Source of the DNA: PFJX01 sp964646585
GTDB taxonomy: Bacteria > Pseudomonadota > Gammaproteobacteria > Burkholderiales > Thiobacillaceae
Direction of reading: 5' to 3'
Length of the DNA stretch: 6,824 nucleotides
NCBI GenBank assembly: GCA_964646585.1
Contig: CAZYEY010000124.1
Location: 1-6,824, forward strand
The notes beneath the pieces were generated by a model that saw only the letters and a list, made by a program, of their open reading frames with translations, ran no database searches and was not told the DNA's origin. The position numbers were made by a program, and so were the translations under genes. Positions 1 to 5,572 of this stretch are shown piece by piece. Numbering within the stretch: position 1 is the stretch's first letter; the number at the start of each line of letters is the position of its first letter.

Positions 1-211
1 CGTTGTCCCATCTCCAGACGGTGCGGTTCCGGGTGTCCGTGATCAGCCGCGGGGCATCCAGATGGTCGGCGTAAACGTAGTAGAGCGCATTGCCCTTCAG
101 CACGGCAACGGGGGTGTTGCCCAGAAACACGGTTTCCTGCAACGGCAGGTTGGCGGCATCATACTCGCCCACCAGCCGCAGCGCCTCGTCATAGACGAGG
201 CGCGTCGCGCC
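1..211 (-). pseudogene. RHS-repeat protein, internal core fragment (runs off the window)
   Basis: Read from 211 down to 1 this gives 70 uninterrupted codons of RHS/YD-repeat core. Recognisable stretches are GATRLVYDEALRLVGEYD, then LQETVFLGNTPVAVL, then YVYADHLDAPRLITDT and a closing TVWRWDN. RHS proteins are large secreted or surface proteins whose YD repeats form a shell around a variable C-terminal toxin. The similarity stops abruptly near base 211. Upstream of it on the minus strand there is no RHS core sequence and no credible start, and the DNA becomes a HicA-like tail on the other strand. The piece is therefore cut at its 5' side; its 3' side lies beyond the window. An in-frame ATG at 232-230 exists but adds only residues unlike RHS, so I do not regard it as the native start. 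Recognition of the family is firm; whether the fragment is expressed is unknown. Confidence 0.8.
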
Positions 212-212
212 G

Positions 213-278
213 GAAGGCACCCTCCGTGCCATCCTCAAACAGGCCGACATCGAACCGGAGGCATTCTTGGGGAAGTGA
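213..278 (+). pseudogene. HicA/YcfA-like mRNA interferase toxin, C-terminal remnant
   Basis: The last 21 codons before the TGA at 276-278 read EGTLRAILKQADIEPEAFLG followed by K. This closely matches the conserved C-terminal helix of HicA (YcfA) toxins, whose usual form is GTLRxILKQAGxxxEEFL. HicA is a roughly 60-80 residue double-stranded-RNA-binding-fold ribonuclease that is neutralised by HicB. The N-terminal part with its catalytic histidine is missing: to the left the sequence switches directly into an RHS fragment on the other strand. No hicB follows, since six bases after the stop the convergent orphan gene ends. This is a non-functional scar of a former toxin-antitoxin locus. The stretch is short, so confidence is moderate. 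Confidence 0.5.
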
Positions 279-284
279 GCAGGA

Positions 285-657
285 TTACATTTCCTCAAGC
301 GCCCGAGTGACCACAAGCTCAATTCCCCGGCAGACCTTGCCGCTGGACTTTGGGCATCCCGGTTTCTTGAGATTGTCGCGAATCCGCTGGAGATCCTGGG
401 GGTCTGTGGTTGCGTCTATGTGGCGGTAAACAAAGCGGAGGAAGGCGGGGTCTTTCTTGGCAATACTTCCAAGCTTTCCCAGAGATGCCCATCTAAACGC
501 AAGAGTCCGAACCACGATATCTGAGAAACCCTCAGCTATGGCACCATCGTCGCAAGGGAGAAAGCGCGAGTAAGCAGAATGTAGTTCAGCCCAATCCAGA
601 ATATCCGTTGAAACAACTTCAAGAGCTTCCTTTTCAAGATTCTTCGGGCATCCGTCC
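285..657 (-). pseudogene. Orphan protein, 5'-truncated by IS256; candidate immunity protein
   Basis: The minus strand carries about 124 codons ending in TAA at 287-285. The protein has a soluble alpha-helical composition: DILDWAELHSAYSRFLPCDD, a following VVRTLAFRWASLGKLG, DPAFLRFVYRHIDATTDPQD, and a C-terminus rich in Lys and Arg ending ALEEM. No signal peptide or membrane segment is visible. The acidic/aromatic make-up and the neighbouring RHS fragment are compatible with a toxin-immunity protein, but I do not recognise a named family and the role is inference. At its 5' side the protein-like sequence runs up to DGCPKNLEKEALE and stops making sense where the IS256 left end begins (about base 658). 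The frame stays open through the IS to base 953 only by chance. No start codon or ribosome site is credible in the remaining part, so the gene is probably dead or made only as a fusion. Confidence 0.55.
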
Positions 658-890
658 GGGTAGTGTCCACGGAAGTGGTGTAAATCTGGACGAGGATGGC
701 GGCGGCCACCGTCATCGAGGACTCCGGTAAGGTTGAGATTGCGAGTAACAACTTGACCGAGGAGACGACGATGGCCGAAGAGAGCATGGCATTTGCCGAG
801 TACATCCGGCAACAGGGCGGGGAGGATTTCCTGCGTGGCGTGGTGGAGATGGTGCTGGCACGGCTGATGGACTACGAGGTCGGCAACCAA
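658..890 (+). mobile_element. IS256-family insertion sequence, left-end fragment
   Basis: This segment holds the left end of an IS256 (mutator-type) element: a probable terminal inverted repeat starting with GGGTAGTGTCCACGGAAGTG at 658, a leader of about 80 bases, and the first 40 codons of the transposase. The right part, including the DDE catalytic domain and right inverted repeat, is absent. The sequence changes at about 890 into an unrelated HTH gene. The terminal repeat is assigned from its position and its similarity to IS256-type ends, not by comparing two ends, because the other end is missing. The left boundary coincides with the point where the orphan minus-strand gene stops being coherent, which supports a real insertion there. 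Confidence 0.6.
771..890 (+). pseudogene. IS256-family transposase, N-terminal remnant
   Basis: The ATG at 771 is preceded by a good ribosome site (GAGGAG, about 7 bases upstream). It opens a frame reading MAEESMAFAEYIRQQGGEDF and then LRGVVEMVLARLMDYEVGNQ, the characteristic N-terminus of mutator/IS256 transposases, which usually run to about 400 residues. After Gln40 (bases 888-890) the family match ends. The frame continues open to 1088 through DNA whose real gene is in another frame, so those residues are not transposase. The piece lacks all catalytic residues and cannot transpose anything. An in-frame ATG at 696 is possible but lacks family similarity. Confidence 0.7.
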
Positions 891-894
891 TCTG

Positions 895-1143
895 ATGGAC
901 CCGCGCGAGATCGCGCACGTGACTGGGTTACCCCTGTACATCTTCAGCCACAAGCAGACGCGCGACTCGCTCGGCGTCCCGCATCGTCGGGTTCAGAAGC
1001 TGATCCGGTTCGACCGCGACGAGGTGATGGCGTGGGCCAGGCGCTGGCTGCAGGATGCCAAAGACCAAGGCATCGACGCGAAGGCTGACCCGGCAGGCCA
1101 GTACCGGTCGTTGCAGCAGGCCCTGGCTTCGCTGCCGGCCTGA
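895..1143 (+). CDS. Small HTH_17/excisionase-like DNA-binding protein, possibly 5'-truncated
   Basis: This is an 82-residue protein. Residues about 4-48 fit a winged-helix or MerR-like excisionase fold: REIAHVTGLPLYIFSHKQTR as the first helices, RVQKLIRFDRDEVMAWARRW as the wing and last helix. The pattern of a basic segment, then IRFxxxEVxAW, is typical of HTH_17/AlpA-type proteins found on phages, plasmids and integrative elements. The C-terminal 30 residues are hydrophilic and unassigned. The ATG at 895 lies only five bases past the end of the IS256 transposase similarity and has no clear ribosome site, so the native start may have been lost and the visible ATG may be internal. It ends 83 bases before the prlF start and may or may not be functionally linked to that operon. 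The family call is tentative. Confidence 0.5.
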   Translation: MDPREIAHVTGLPLYIFSHKQTRDSLGVPHRRVQKLIRFDRDEVMAWARRWLQDAKDQGIDAKADPAGQYRSLQQALASLPA

Positions 1144-1154
1144 CCCCCGAAGAC

Positions 1155-1190
1155 AATGCATCTGCATTGACATGGCAATGCAGATGCATT
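1155..1190 (+). promoter_or_regulatory. Double-palindrome operator with embedded promoter of prlF-yhaV
   Basis: Two arms of 15 bp, AATGCATCTGCATTG (1155-1169) and CAATGCAGATGCATT (1176-1190), are perfect inverted repeats with a 6-bp spacer. Each arm is itself a palindrome, AATGCA-N2-TGCATT, with centres 22 bp apart, about two helical turns. A consensus -35 (TTGACA, 1167-1172) lies across the inner end of the first arm. After exactly 17 bp comes a weak -10 (TACTCT, 1190-1195). Prl-type AbrB-fold antitoxins repress their own operons, so two adjacent dimer sites covering the promoter fit autoregulation. The structure is seen directly; the identity of the binding protein is inference. Confidence 0.75.
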
Positions 1191-1226
1191 ACTCTCTGTG
1201 TACTGCATCCTCGCCGGAGAAGTGCC

Positions 1227-1556
1227 ATGCCCGCCACCATGCAAGTCGAATCCACGCTGACCGACCGCTATCAGACCACGGTGCCCGAGACGGTGCGCCG
1301 GGCCCTGCGCCTGGGCAAGCGCGACAAGAGCAACTACACGATCCGTCCAGACGGCGAGGTCGTGCTCACGCGCGCGGCCGCTGGCGAGAACGACGATCCT
1401 GCGCTGGCGCCGTTTCTCGGCTTCCTCGCCCGCGACTTGGCCGAGCACCCCGAGCGGCTCCAGGCTGTCGATGCCGGTCTGGCTCAGCGCATCCAGGCGC
1501 TGGTCGGAGGTGTCGAGGTCGATCTGGACGCGCCGCTGTCGGCCGACGGTGAATGA
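1227..1556 (+). CDS. prlF: Antitoxin PrlF (SohA), AbrB-fold, type II toxin-antitoxin
   Basis: This 109-residue protein binds and neutralises the YhaV ribonuclease and represses the operon. Residues about 7-46 form a SpoVT/AbrB swapped-hairpin DNA-binding domain: STLTDRYQTTVPETVRRALR followed by LGKRDKSNYTIRPDGEVVL. The C-terminal half (about 55-109) matches the PrlF toxin-binding region, with DPALAPFLGFLARDL and a final LVGGVEVDLDAPLS before the acidic end. The length agrees with E. coli PrlF (111 residues). The ATG at 1227 was chosen because GGAGA lies 6 bases upstream and its N-terminus MPA resembles E. coli PrlF; the frame is open further upstream, through the operator, but without a signal. 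The stop overlaps the yhaV start by 4 bases (ATGA), the usual coupling for antitoxin-toxin pairs. Confidence 0.88.
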   Translation: MPATMQVESTLTDRYQTTVPETVRRALRLGKRDKSNYTIRPDGEVVLTRAAAGENDDPALAPFLGFLARDLAEHPERLQAVDAGLAQRIQALVGGVEVDLDAPLSADGE

Positions 1557-2062
1557 GCGGCCGAACTGGGGAGCTCAGGCCACTGGTCGTCAACGGCTGG
1601 ACCGTCTTTGCCCACCCGATCTTTCTCGACCAACTTGACGCCTTGACCGCGCAGGTCGAGGCGCACAAGCGCAAGGACCCGGCCGGCTACGTCAAGAAAA
1701 ACGCCACCAAGCGCCTGGCGGCCACCGCCAAGCTCGCGTTCGAGGTGGTTCCGCAGGACCCCGCCCGGCCGGAGTACCGCCAGGGCAATACGCTCGGCGA
1801 CGAGCACAAGCACTGGTTCCGGGCCAAGTTCTTCCAGCAGTACCGGCTGTTCTTCCGGTTCCATGCGCAGGCCAAGGTAATCGTCTTCGCCTGGGTCAAC
1901 GACGAGGATACGAAGCGGGCCTACGAGAGCGCCGACGACGCCTACCGGGTGTTCCGCCGGATGCTCGACAGCGGCCGTCCGCCGTCGGACTGGGGCCAGT
2001 TGCTGGACGAAGCACGTGCAGAGTCGGAGCGCCTCGGTCGGCTCGCGTCAGGCGGTGCTTGA
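1553..2062 (+). CDS. yhaV: Toxin YhaV, RelE-superfamily ribonuclease
   Basis: This 169-residue protein is homologous along its length to E. coli YhaV (154 residues), a ribosome-dependent mRNA-cleaving toxin that arrests translation. Conserved blocks are VNGWTVFAHPIFLDQLDAL near residue 13, KDPAGYVKKNATKRLAA near 42, GNTLGDEHKHWFRAKFFQQY near 79, and the family signature RLFFRFHAQAKVIVFAWVND, followed by DAYRVFRRMLDSGRPPSDW. The basic and aromatic residues within these blocks are the expected RNA-binding and catalytic surface. It is about 15 residues longer than the E. coli protein, mostly at the C-terminus (LDEARAESERLGRLASGGA). The frame is intact and translationally coupled to prlF, so the module looks functional and could stabilise the plasmid or island. 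Confidence 0.9.
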   Translation: MSGRTGELRPLVVNGWTVFAHPIFLDQLDALTAQVEAHKRKDPAGYVKKNATKRLAATAKLAFEVVPQDPARPEYRQGNTLGDEHKHWFRAKFFQQYRLFFRFHAQAKVIVFAWVNDEDTKRAYESADDAYRVFRRMLDSGRPPSDWGQLLDEARAESERLGRLASGGA

Positions 2063-2266
2063 CGGGCGTGCTCTACGTGTGTTGCCTGCCATTTCGCTCC
2101 TGCGGGCTTCCGAGGAAGTCTGCGTGTGTCAGCGGAGTTGGTAGGAAATCGTAGGAAGAGCGAGGTGGAGTCCTAAACGAAATCTAACCGGCATCTACAT
2201 CGAGGTAGGAATGTAGCGGAAATGGTGGGAAGTGAAGGGGCCTCGGCTGAGGCTGACTCGCCGCCT
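2063..2266. other. Convergent intergenic gap between yhaV and the kinase gene
   Basis: No gene is visible in these 204 bases between two convergent operons. It contains three copies of GTAGGAA (2141, 2151 and 2205; the first two exactly 10 bases apart), a 6-bp inverted pair CTACAT/ATGTAG (2195-2200 and 2211-2216), and a short hairpin GCCTC-GGCT-GAGGC at 2240-2253. The hairpin lies just past the kinase stop on the minus strand but has no following T-run, so a factor-independent terminator is not supported. Confidence 0.4.
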
Positions 2267-3892
2267 TCATCCGAACAGCCACTTGAACAATCGCTCGACG
2301 ACTCCTGGTTGCTGTGGGGAAGGCTGATAGGTGTGGCGGCCAGTGGGGCCTGTGGGCGGAGCGGCCCCCGCAGATCCCGATGAGGATCGGATCTTCTGGA
2401 GCACCTGCGCGTTCGAGGACGGTGCCGGAGAAGAAGCGCGCGGCGCTGAGGGACTCGGCGCCGCACCAGACACCCCCCGGATCTTGTCGAGCGTTTGCTG
2501 GTTGCTTGTCGTCGCTGCGGAGAAAGCTCGCGCTGCTTTCCCAGCGCCTGCCAAGCGCCATTGCGCCTCCTGCTCGGAGATCGGCGTCATCGTCCCCGCC
2601 GCGCCGACGGTGATCGACAGGTGCGAGTAACGAAACTTCTTGTTCTCGAAGGGCGGCTCCATTAGCCCTACGACGCTGACCCACTTGCCAACCCAAGAAG
2701 CGTCCGGCTTGGACTTCACGTGCGCCAAACCATCTGACCAGATTGACACCTTGAAGATGCTGCCTTGCCAAGGTCCGAAGTTGATGAAGATGTACGGCTT
2801 ACCGCCTCGTGTTGTGTCCTGCTTGACCTCGACGATGCGGCCAATCACTTCCACCTTGTCGCCGACTGCCCTGTGGCACGCCGCATAGTCGGTAGCCGAG
2901 AGTACGGGATACGCGCCTACGTAGCCTGGGCGGCTCGCAGTTGTGATCGGGCCTGCCGCGGACTTAGGAGGCGCGATGACGATGCTGATAGCGGGAATGT
3001 TCCGGCCTGCCAGAAAGTCCGCCAAGTCCGGTGTTCGAGCCATCGGCGACTTGCAGACCGCGGCAAAGTCCTTGATGTGGGTCGCGAGGCTGGCGTTCTT
3101 GGCCACGAGCGCGAATGCGCTGGAGCTCGCCGGATCGAGGAAGTCGTTGGCGCGAAAGAGGATCGCGTCCGCTTCCGAGTTCGTTTTGTTCCAGAGCGAG
3201 GCGTCCGCCTGAAGCGCGCGGAGGGACACCGACAAGGCAATCAGCGAGAAGCGGTCCAGCGAAGCGTCGAATGGGTTGAGCGACTTGCGCTGCGGGTGCT
3301 GGAAGTTGACATGACCGAGCTCCGCGCTACCTAAGTCCTTGATCTCGTTGACGAACATGCCGTCATAGTCGATCAACTGCACTGAGGAGCCGTCGCGGCT
3401 CACCATCAGGTTTCCGCTTTGCAGGTCGCCGTGCGCGATGCCCTCCTTATGCAAGTAGACGGCGAGGTGTACCAAAGCGTCCGCGAGCCGACCAAGCGCC
3501 GCCGGGTTCCTGAGGTTGTCCTCAAGAAACTCGCCCAGCGTCGTTCCACTCGCCCAAGCCATCTTGACCACCGGGTAGGCGGCGCCATCGACTCTGATTC
3601 CTTGAGGCTGGAACTGGAAGTCAAGGAAGTACGGCGAGCGCAGGCTCGCCAGCTTCTTGGAGATGGCCGCGTAGCGCCGCTCGAGGCCCTTTGACTCGCG
3701 ATGAAAGCAACGGACGGCGAACTTGCCACGCGCCGTGCTGACCGTGTAGGTCAGGGCGAAGCCGCCGCTGATCGCCAGCGGCAGCCCGAGGCCGCTCTTG
3801 GCGAGCGTTCCTGAGCGCAGCTCAGGGTCCGCGAGTAGTGAGCTGTGGGCGGAGAACGCGTGGTTGTACTGCTCAAGGGTGGGGTAAGCCAC
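2267..3892 (-). CDS. Atypical Ser/Thr protein kinase fused to an OB-fold-like domain (vWA-PP2C-kinase triad)
   Basis: This is a 541-residue predicted cytosolic kinase. Residues about 15-295 form a protein-kinase-like fold: a glycine-rich loop (ISGGFALTYTVS), FAVRCFHRE where the usual VAIK lysine appears to be Arg61, a catalytic loop HGDLQSGNLM (His154, Asp156, Asn161), and IDYDGMF (about 174-180) in place of DFG. Then GHVNFQHPQR and DRFSLIALSVSLRAL mark the C-lobe. Residues about 330-430 (GDKVEVIGRIVEVKQDTT; GKWVSVVGLMEP) look like an OB-fold. The tail is Pro/Ser/Ala-rich, holds two copies of a LxKIRxxSG motif, and ends VVERLFKWLFG. I chose the GTG at 3892: it has GGGGAGG upstream and overlaps the phosphatase stop by 20 bases. 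A TTG at 3913 is in frame but weaker. It probably phosphorylates the vWA partner or another target, reversed by the phosphatase. Kinase assignment is firm, substrate unknown. Confidence 0.8.
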   Translation of the reverse strand: MAYPTLEQYNHAFSAHSSLLADPELRSGTLAKSGLGLPLAISGGFALTYTVSTARGKFAVRCFHRESKGLERRYAAISKKLASLRSPYFLDFQFQPQGIRVDGAAYPVVKMAWASGTTLGEFLEDNLRNPAALGRLADALVHLAVYLHKEGIAHGDLQSGNLMVSRDGSSVQLIDYDGMFVNEIKDLGSAELGHVNFQHPQRKSLNPFDASLDRFSLIALSVSLRALQADASLWNKTNSEADAILFRANDFLDPASSSAFALVAKNASLATHIKDFAAVCKSPMARTPDLADFLAGRNIPAISIVIAPPKSAAGPITTASRPGYVGAYPVLSATDYAACHRAVGDKVEVIGRIVEVKQDTTRGGKPYIFINFGPWQGSIFKVSIWSDGLAHVKSKPDASWVGKWVSVVGLMEPPFENKKFRYSHLSITVGAAGTMTPISEQEAQWRLAGAGKAARAFSAATTSNQQTLDKIRGVSGAAPSPSAPRASSPAPSSNAQVLQKIRSSSGSAGAAPPTGPTGRHTYQPSPQQPGVVERLFKWLFG

Positions 3893-4628
3893 CTGCGTCC
3901 TCCCCAGCGTCAAATTTCAGGATCGCCAGCGTCGAGTCGTCCACGCGCATGCGCTTCGCCTCGCGCTCGGCGACGACCAGAGCTTTGAGCTGGTCCTCGC
4001 TTCGAATGGCCAGGAGGTCGGCGAGCCGCCCCGGCTCGTCGCCTGCCACCCGCAGCGTCCACTCGCCAAGAGCATCGGTCATGCAGAGAAGCGTGGGATC
4101 GGGAAATGCCGCCAGATCCAGCTCTGCGCGTGCCAGTGATCCGAAGTCGGGCGCCTGCGTGAATTCGTTGTACGCTCGCAGCGTGGACAGCAGCGTCGGT
4201 CGCTCCTTGAACCTGTCAGGGTGGTCCAACGGCCACGCACGCACGACCTCCAGGCCCACAAGGAGCACACCAACCGAGTCGCCGACGCCAAAGAGCACCA
4301 GGCGGTGATTGACGGTGTCGTGTTCGACAGCGAGCAATGTGGCGAAGCAGCCGCGCTCGAACGCCAGCTGTTGCGACCAGCTCATCGCGGCGAAGTCATG
4401 CTCGGCCTGATAAGCCGTCATTGCGCTCTCGACCCACGTTTGGTCGAAGCGCGGATCGTCTGCGAACTTTCTGGCGAGCAACCGCGCCCAGAGCCGCGAG
4501 TCGTAGGACTCGCTGGCTCCGTCGCTCAGCACGAGGCGCTGCCGGTCGGCGGAGAATTCGTAAGCGTCCTCGTTCGCCTCCGGCCTATCGGGCTCCTTCG
4601 CGCAGGTCCCCACGAAGAGAGCGCGCAT
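3873..4628 (-). CDS. PP2C-family protein phosphatase (vWA-PP2C-kinase triad)
   Basis: This 251-residue protein is a metal-dependent Ser/Thr phosphatase of the PP2C/SpoIIE superfamily, predicted soluble. The metal-binding and structural motifs are in order: NEDAYEF (Asn19, Glu20, Asp21), LSDGAS (Asp36, Gly37), GCFATLLAV then LVLFGVGDSVGVLL (Asp117), CMTDALGEW (Asp185), and DDSTLAILKF (Asp230, Asp231) at the end. All acidic metal ligands expected of an active enzyme appear present. Length is normal for the compact single-domain form. The ATG at 4628 starts nine bases after the vWA stop and lacks a strong ribosome site, suggesting translational coupling; the 3' end overlaps the kinase gene. In trios of this type the phosphatase is expected to reverse the partner kinase. 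That link rests on gene order and overlap, not on a shown reaction. Confidence 0.85.
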   Translation of the reverse strand: MRALFVGTCAKEPDRPEANEDAYEFSADRQRLVLSDGASESYDSRLWARLLARKFADDPRFDQTWVESAMTAYQAEHDFAAMSWSQQLAFERGCFATLLAVEHDTVNHRLVLFGVGDSVGVLLVGLEVVRAWPLDHPDRFKERPTLLSTLRAYNEFTQAPDFGSLARAELDLAAFPDPTLLCMTDALGEWTLRVAGDEPGRLADLLAIRSEDQLKALVVAEREAKRMRVDDSTLAILKFDAGEDAGGLPHP

Positions 4629-4637
4629 CGCGTCTGG

Positions 4638-5189
4638 TCAGCTAAGCTGGGACGCGCGCGTGCCGATGTCGAAGAAGTCGACGATCTCGCCTGCCTCGGC
4701 GTTAAACATATAGCCGCGCGACTCCGGACTCACGGTGTAGCCCTTGTCCCTTGCAAACGCGGCGATGTGCGGCGGCAGCGCACTTGACATCCGAAAGAGC
4801 ATCTTCGCGTAGTTGTCGGGCAGCCCGGACTCCGAACTCGGAAACTTGATGGTGTCGGATCCCAACGCGCTGACATGGATGTTCATGACGACCACGGAGC
4901 CGTCATTGGTTCGAAGTTGCCCCAGGCTTGCGGCGATCTCCTCGGGGTCGCCGTCGCCCGATTCGCCGTCGGTGACGTGCAGGATCGTTGGCGGATAGCT
5001 CTCGGGGTGGGCGTCGCACCAAGCCGCGATCTCCTCGGCCGCCTTCGTGAGAGCCGCGCGCATAGGCGTTCCGCCGTCAGCGCGGGGCTCGAACCAGACC
5101 GGAAATTTCATAGCGGTCTCCACGATGCCGCCAGCCCCATCGTCCATCTTCTTCTTGCGGTCCTCCACGCGAGTCGGGTTCTGCTCGAT
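4638..5189 (-). pseudogene. von Willebrand A (vWA) domain protein, N-terminus lost at an IS3 end
   Basis: About 183 residues of a vWA protein remain, ending DIGTRASQLS. Visible landmarks are NPTRVEDRKKKMDDGAGG, KFPVWFEPRADGGTPM with the MIDAS threonine, and PPTILHVTDGESGDGD with the MIDAS aspartate; then LPDNYAKMLFRMSSALP and RGYMFNAEAGEIVDFF, which I recognise from stand-alone vWA proteins linked to PP2C and kinase genes. The beginning of the fold with the DxSxS metal motif is missing. The coding sequence meets the IS3 terminal repeat at 5189/5190, and the frame then stays open into the IS without vWA similarity. From memory of the family about 100 residues are gone. The first possible internal start is GTG at 5168. 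Without DxSxS the metal site cannot form, so this copy should be inactive unless a fusion compensates. The gene was the first of the operon, so its promoter has gone too. Confidence 0.82.
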
Positions 5190-5220
5190 TGAATCGCCCC
5201 GGGTTTTGAGGAGGCTCTTT
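5190..5220 (+). repeat. IS3 left terminal inverted repeat
   Basis: This 31-bp repeat pairs imperfectly (26/31) with 6490-6520. Its shared core is CCCGGGTTT followed, after two to three bases, by GGAGGCT. It also marks the exact cut in the vWA gene. Confidence 0.88.
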
Positions 5221-5239
5221 TTCCTACGAGAATGGAGCC

Positions 5240-5572
5240 ATGATGAACAAACCCAAACTGAACAAATACTCCCCCGAAGTCCGCGAACGCGCAGTGCGTC
5301 TGGTGCAGGAACACCGAGGCGGGTATCCCTCGCTGTGGGCGGCCGTTGAATCCATCGCCCCCAAGATCGGCTGCGCCCCCCATACCCTGCTTGAATGGGT
5401 CAGGAAGCATGAAACCGATACCGGCCTGCGTGACGGCCTCACCAGCGAAGAACGCGGCCGCATCAAGGCCCTGGAGCGCGAGGTCAAGGAACTGCGCCGC
5501 GCCAACGAAATCCTGAAACTGGCCAGCGCATATTTTGCCCAGGCGGAGCTCGACCGCCACACCAAGAAGTAA
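5240..5572 (+). CDS. IS3-family transposase OrfA (helix-turn-helix subunit)
   Basis: This 110-residue protein matches IS3 OrfA along its length. An N-terminal helix-turn-helix region (KYSPEVRERAVRLVQEHRG, then CAPHTLLEWVRKHE) recognises the IS ends. A C-terminal leucine-zipper-like coiled coil follows, IKALEREVKELRRANEILKL, which mediates oligomerisation. Two adjacent ATGs begin it, at 5240 and 5243; the GGAG at 5234-5237 spaces better with the second. The frame ends at TAA 5570-5572 in RHTKK, just where the orfB frame becomes recognisable, so a -1 shift near 5561-5571 would produce the OrfAB transposase. OrfA alone usually acts as a regulator. The gene looks intact. Confidence 0.92.
   Translation: MMNKPKLNKYSPEVRERAVRLVQEHRGGYPSLWAAVESIAPKIGCAPHTLLEWVRKHETDTGLRDGLTSEERGRIKALEREVKELRRANEILKLASAYFAQAELDRHTKK

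Noticed and set aside
285..953. One long 222-codon minus-strand reading frame
   Set aside because: Only 285-657 is protein-like. The remainder is antisense to the IS256 transposase start and the HTH gene, so the long frame is a chance fusion.
2240..2253. GCCTC-GGCT-GAGGC hairpin as a terminator for the triad operon
   Set aside because: The stem is only 5 bp and no T-run follows on the minus strand.
2184..2771. A 195-codon minus-strand frame and overlapping plus-strand frames in the kinase 3' region
   Set aside because: They are shadows of the kinase OB-like domain and tail in other frames, with no family similarity.
3893..3913. TTG at 3913 as kinase start
   Set aside because: The GTG at 3892 has a strong ribosome site at good spacing and begins where a typical N-terminus (AYPTLEQY) starts.
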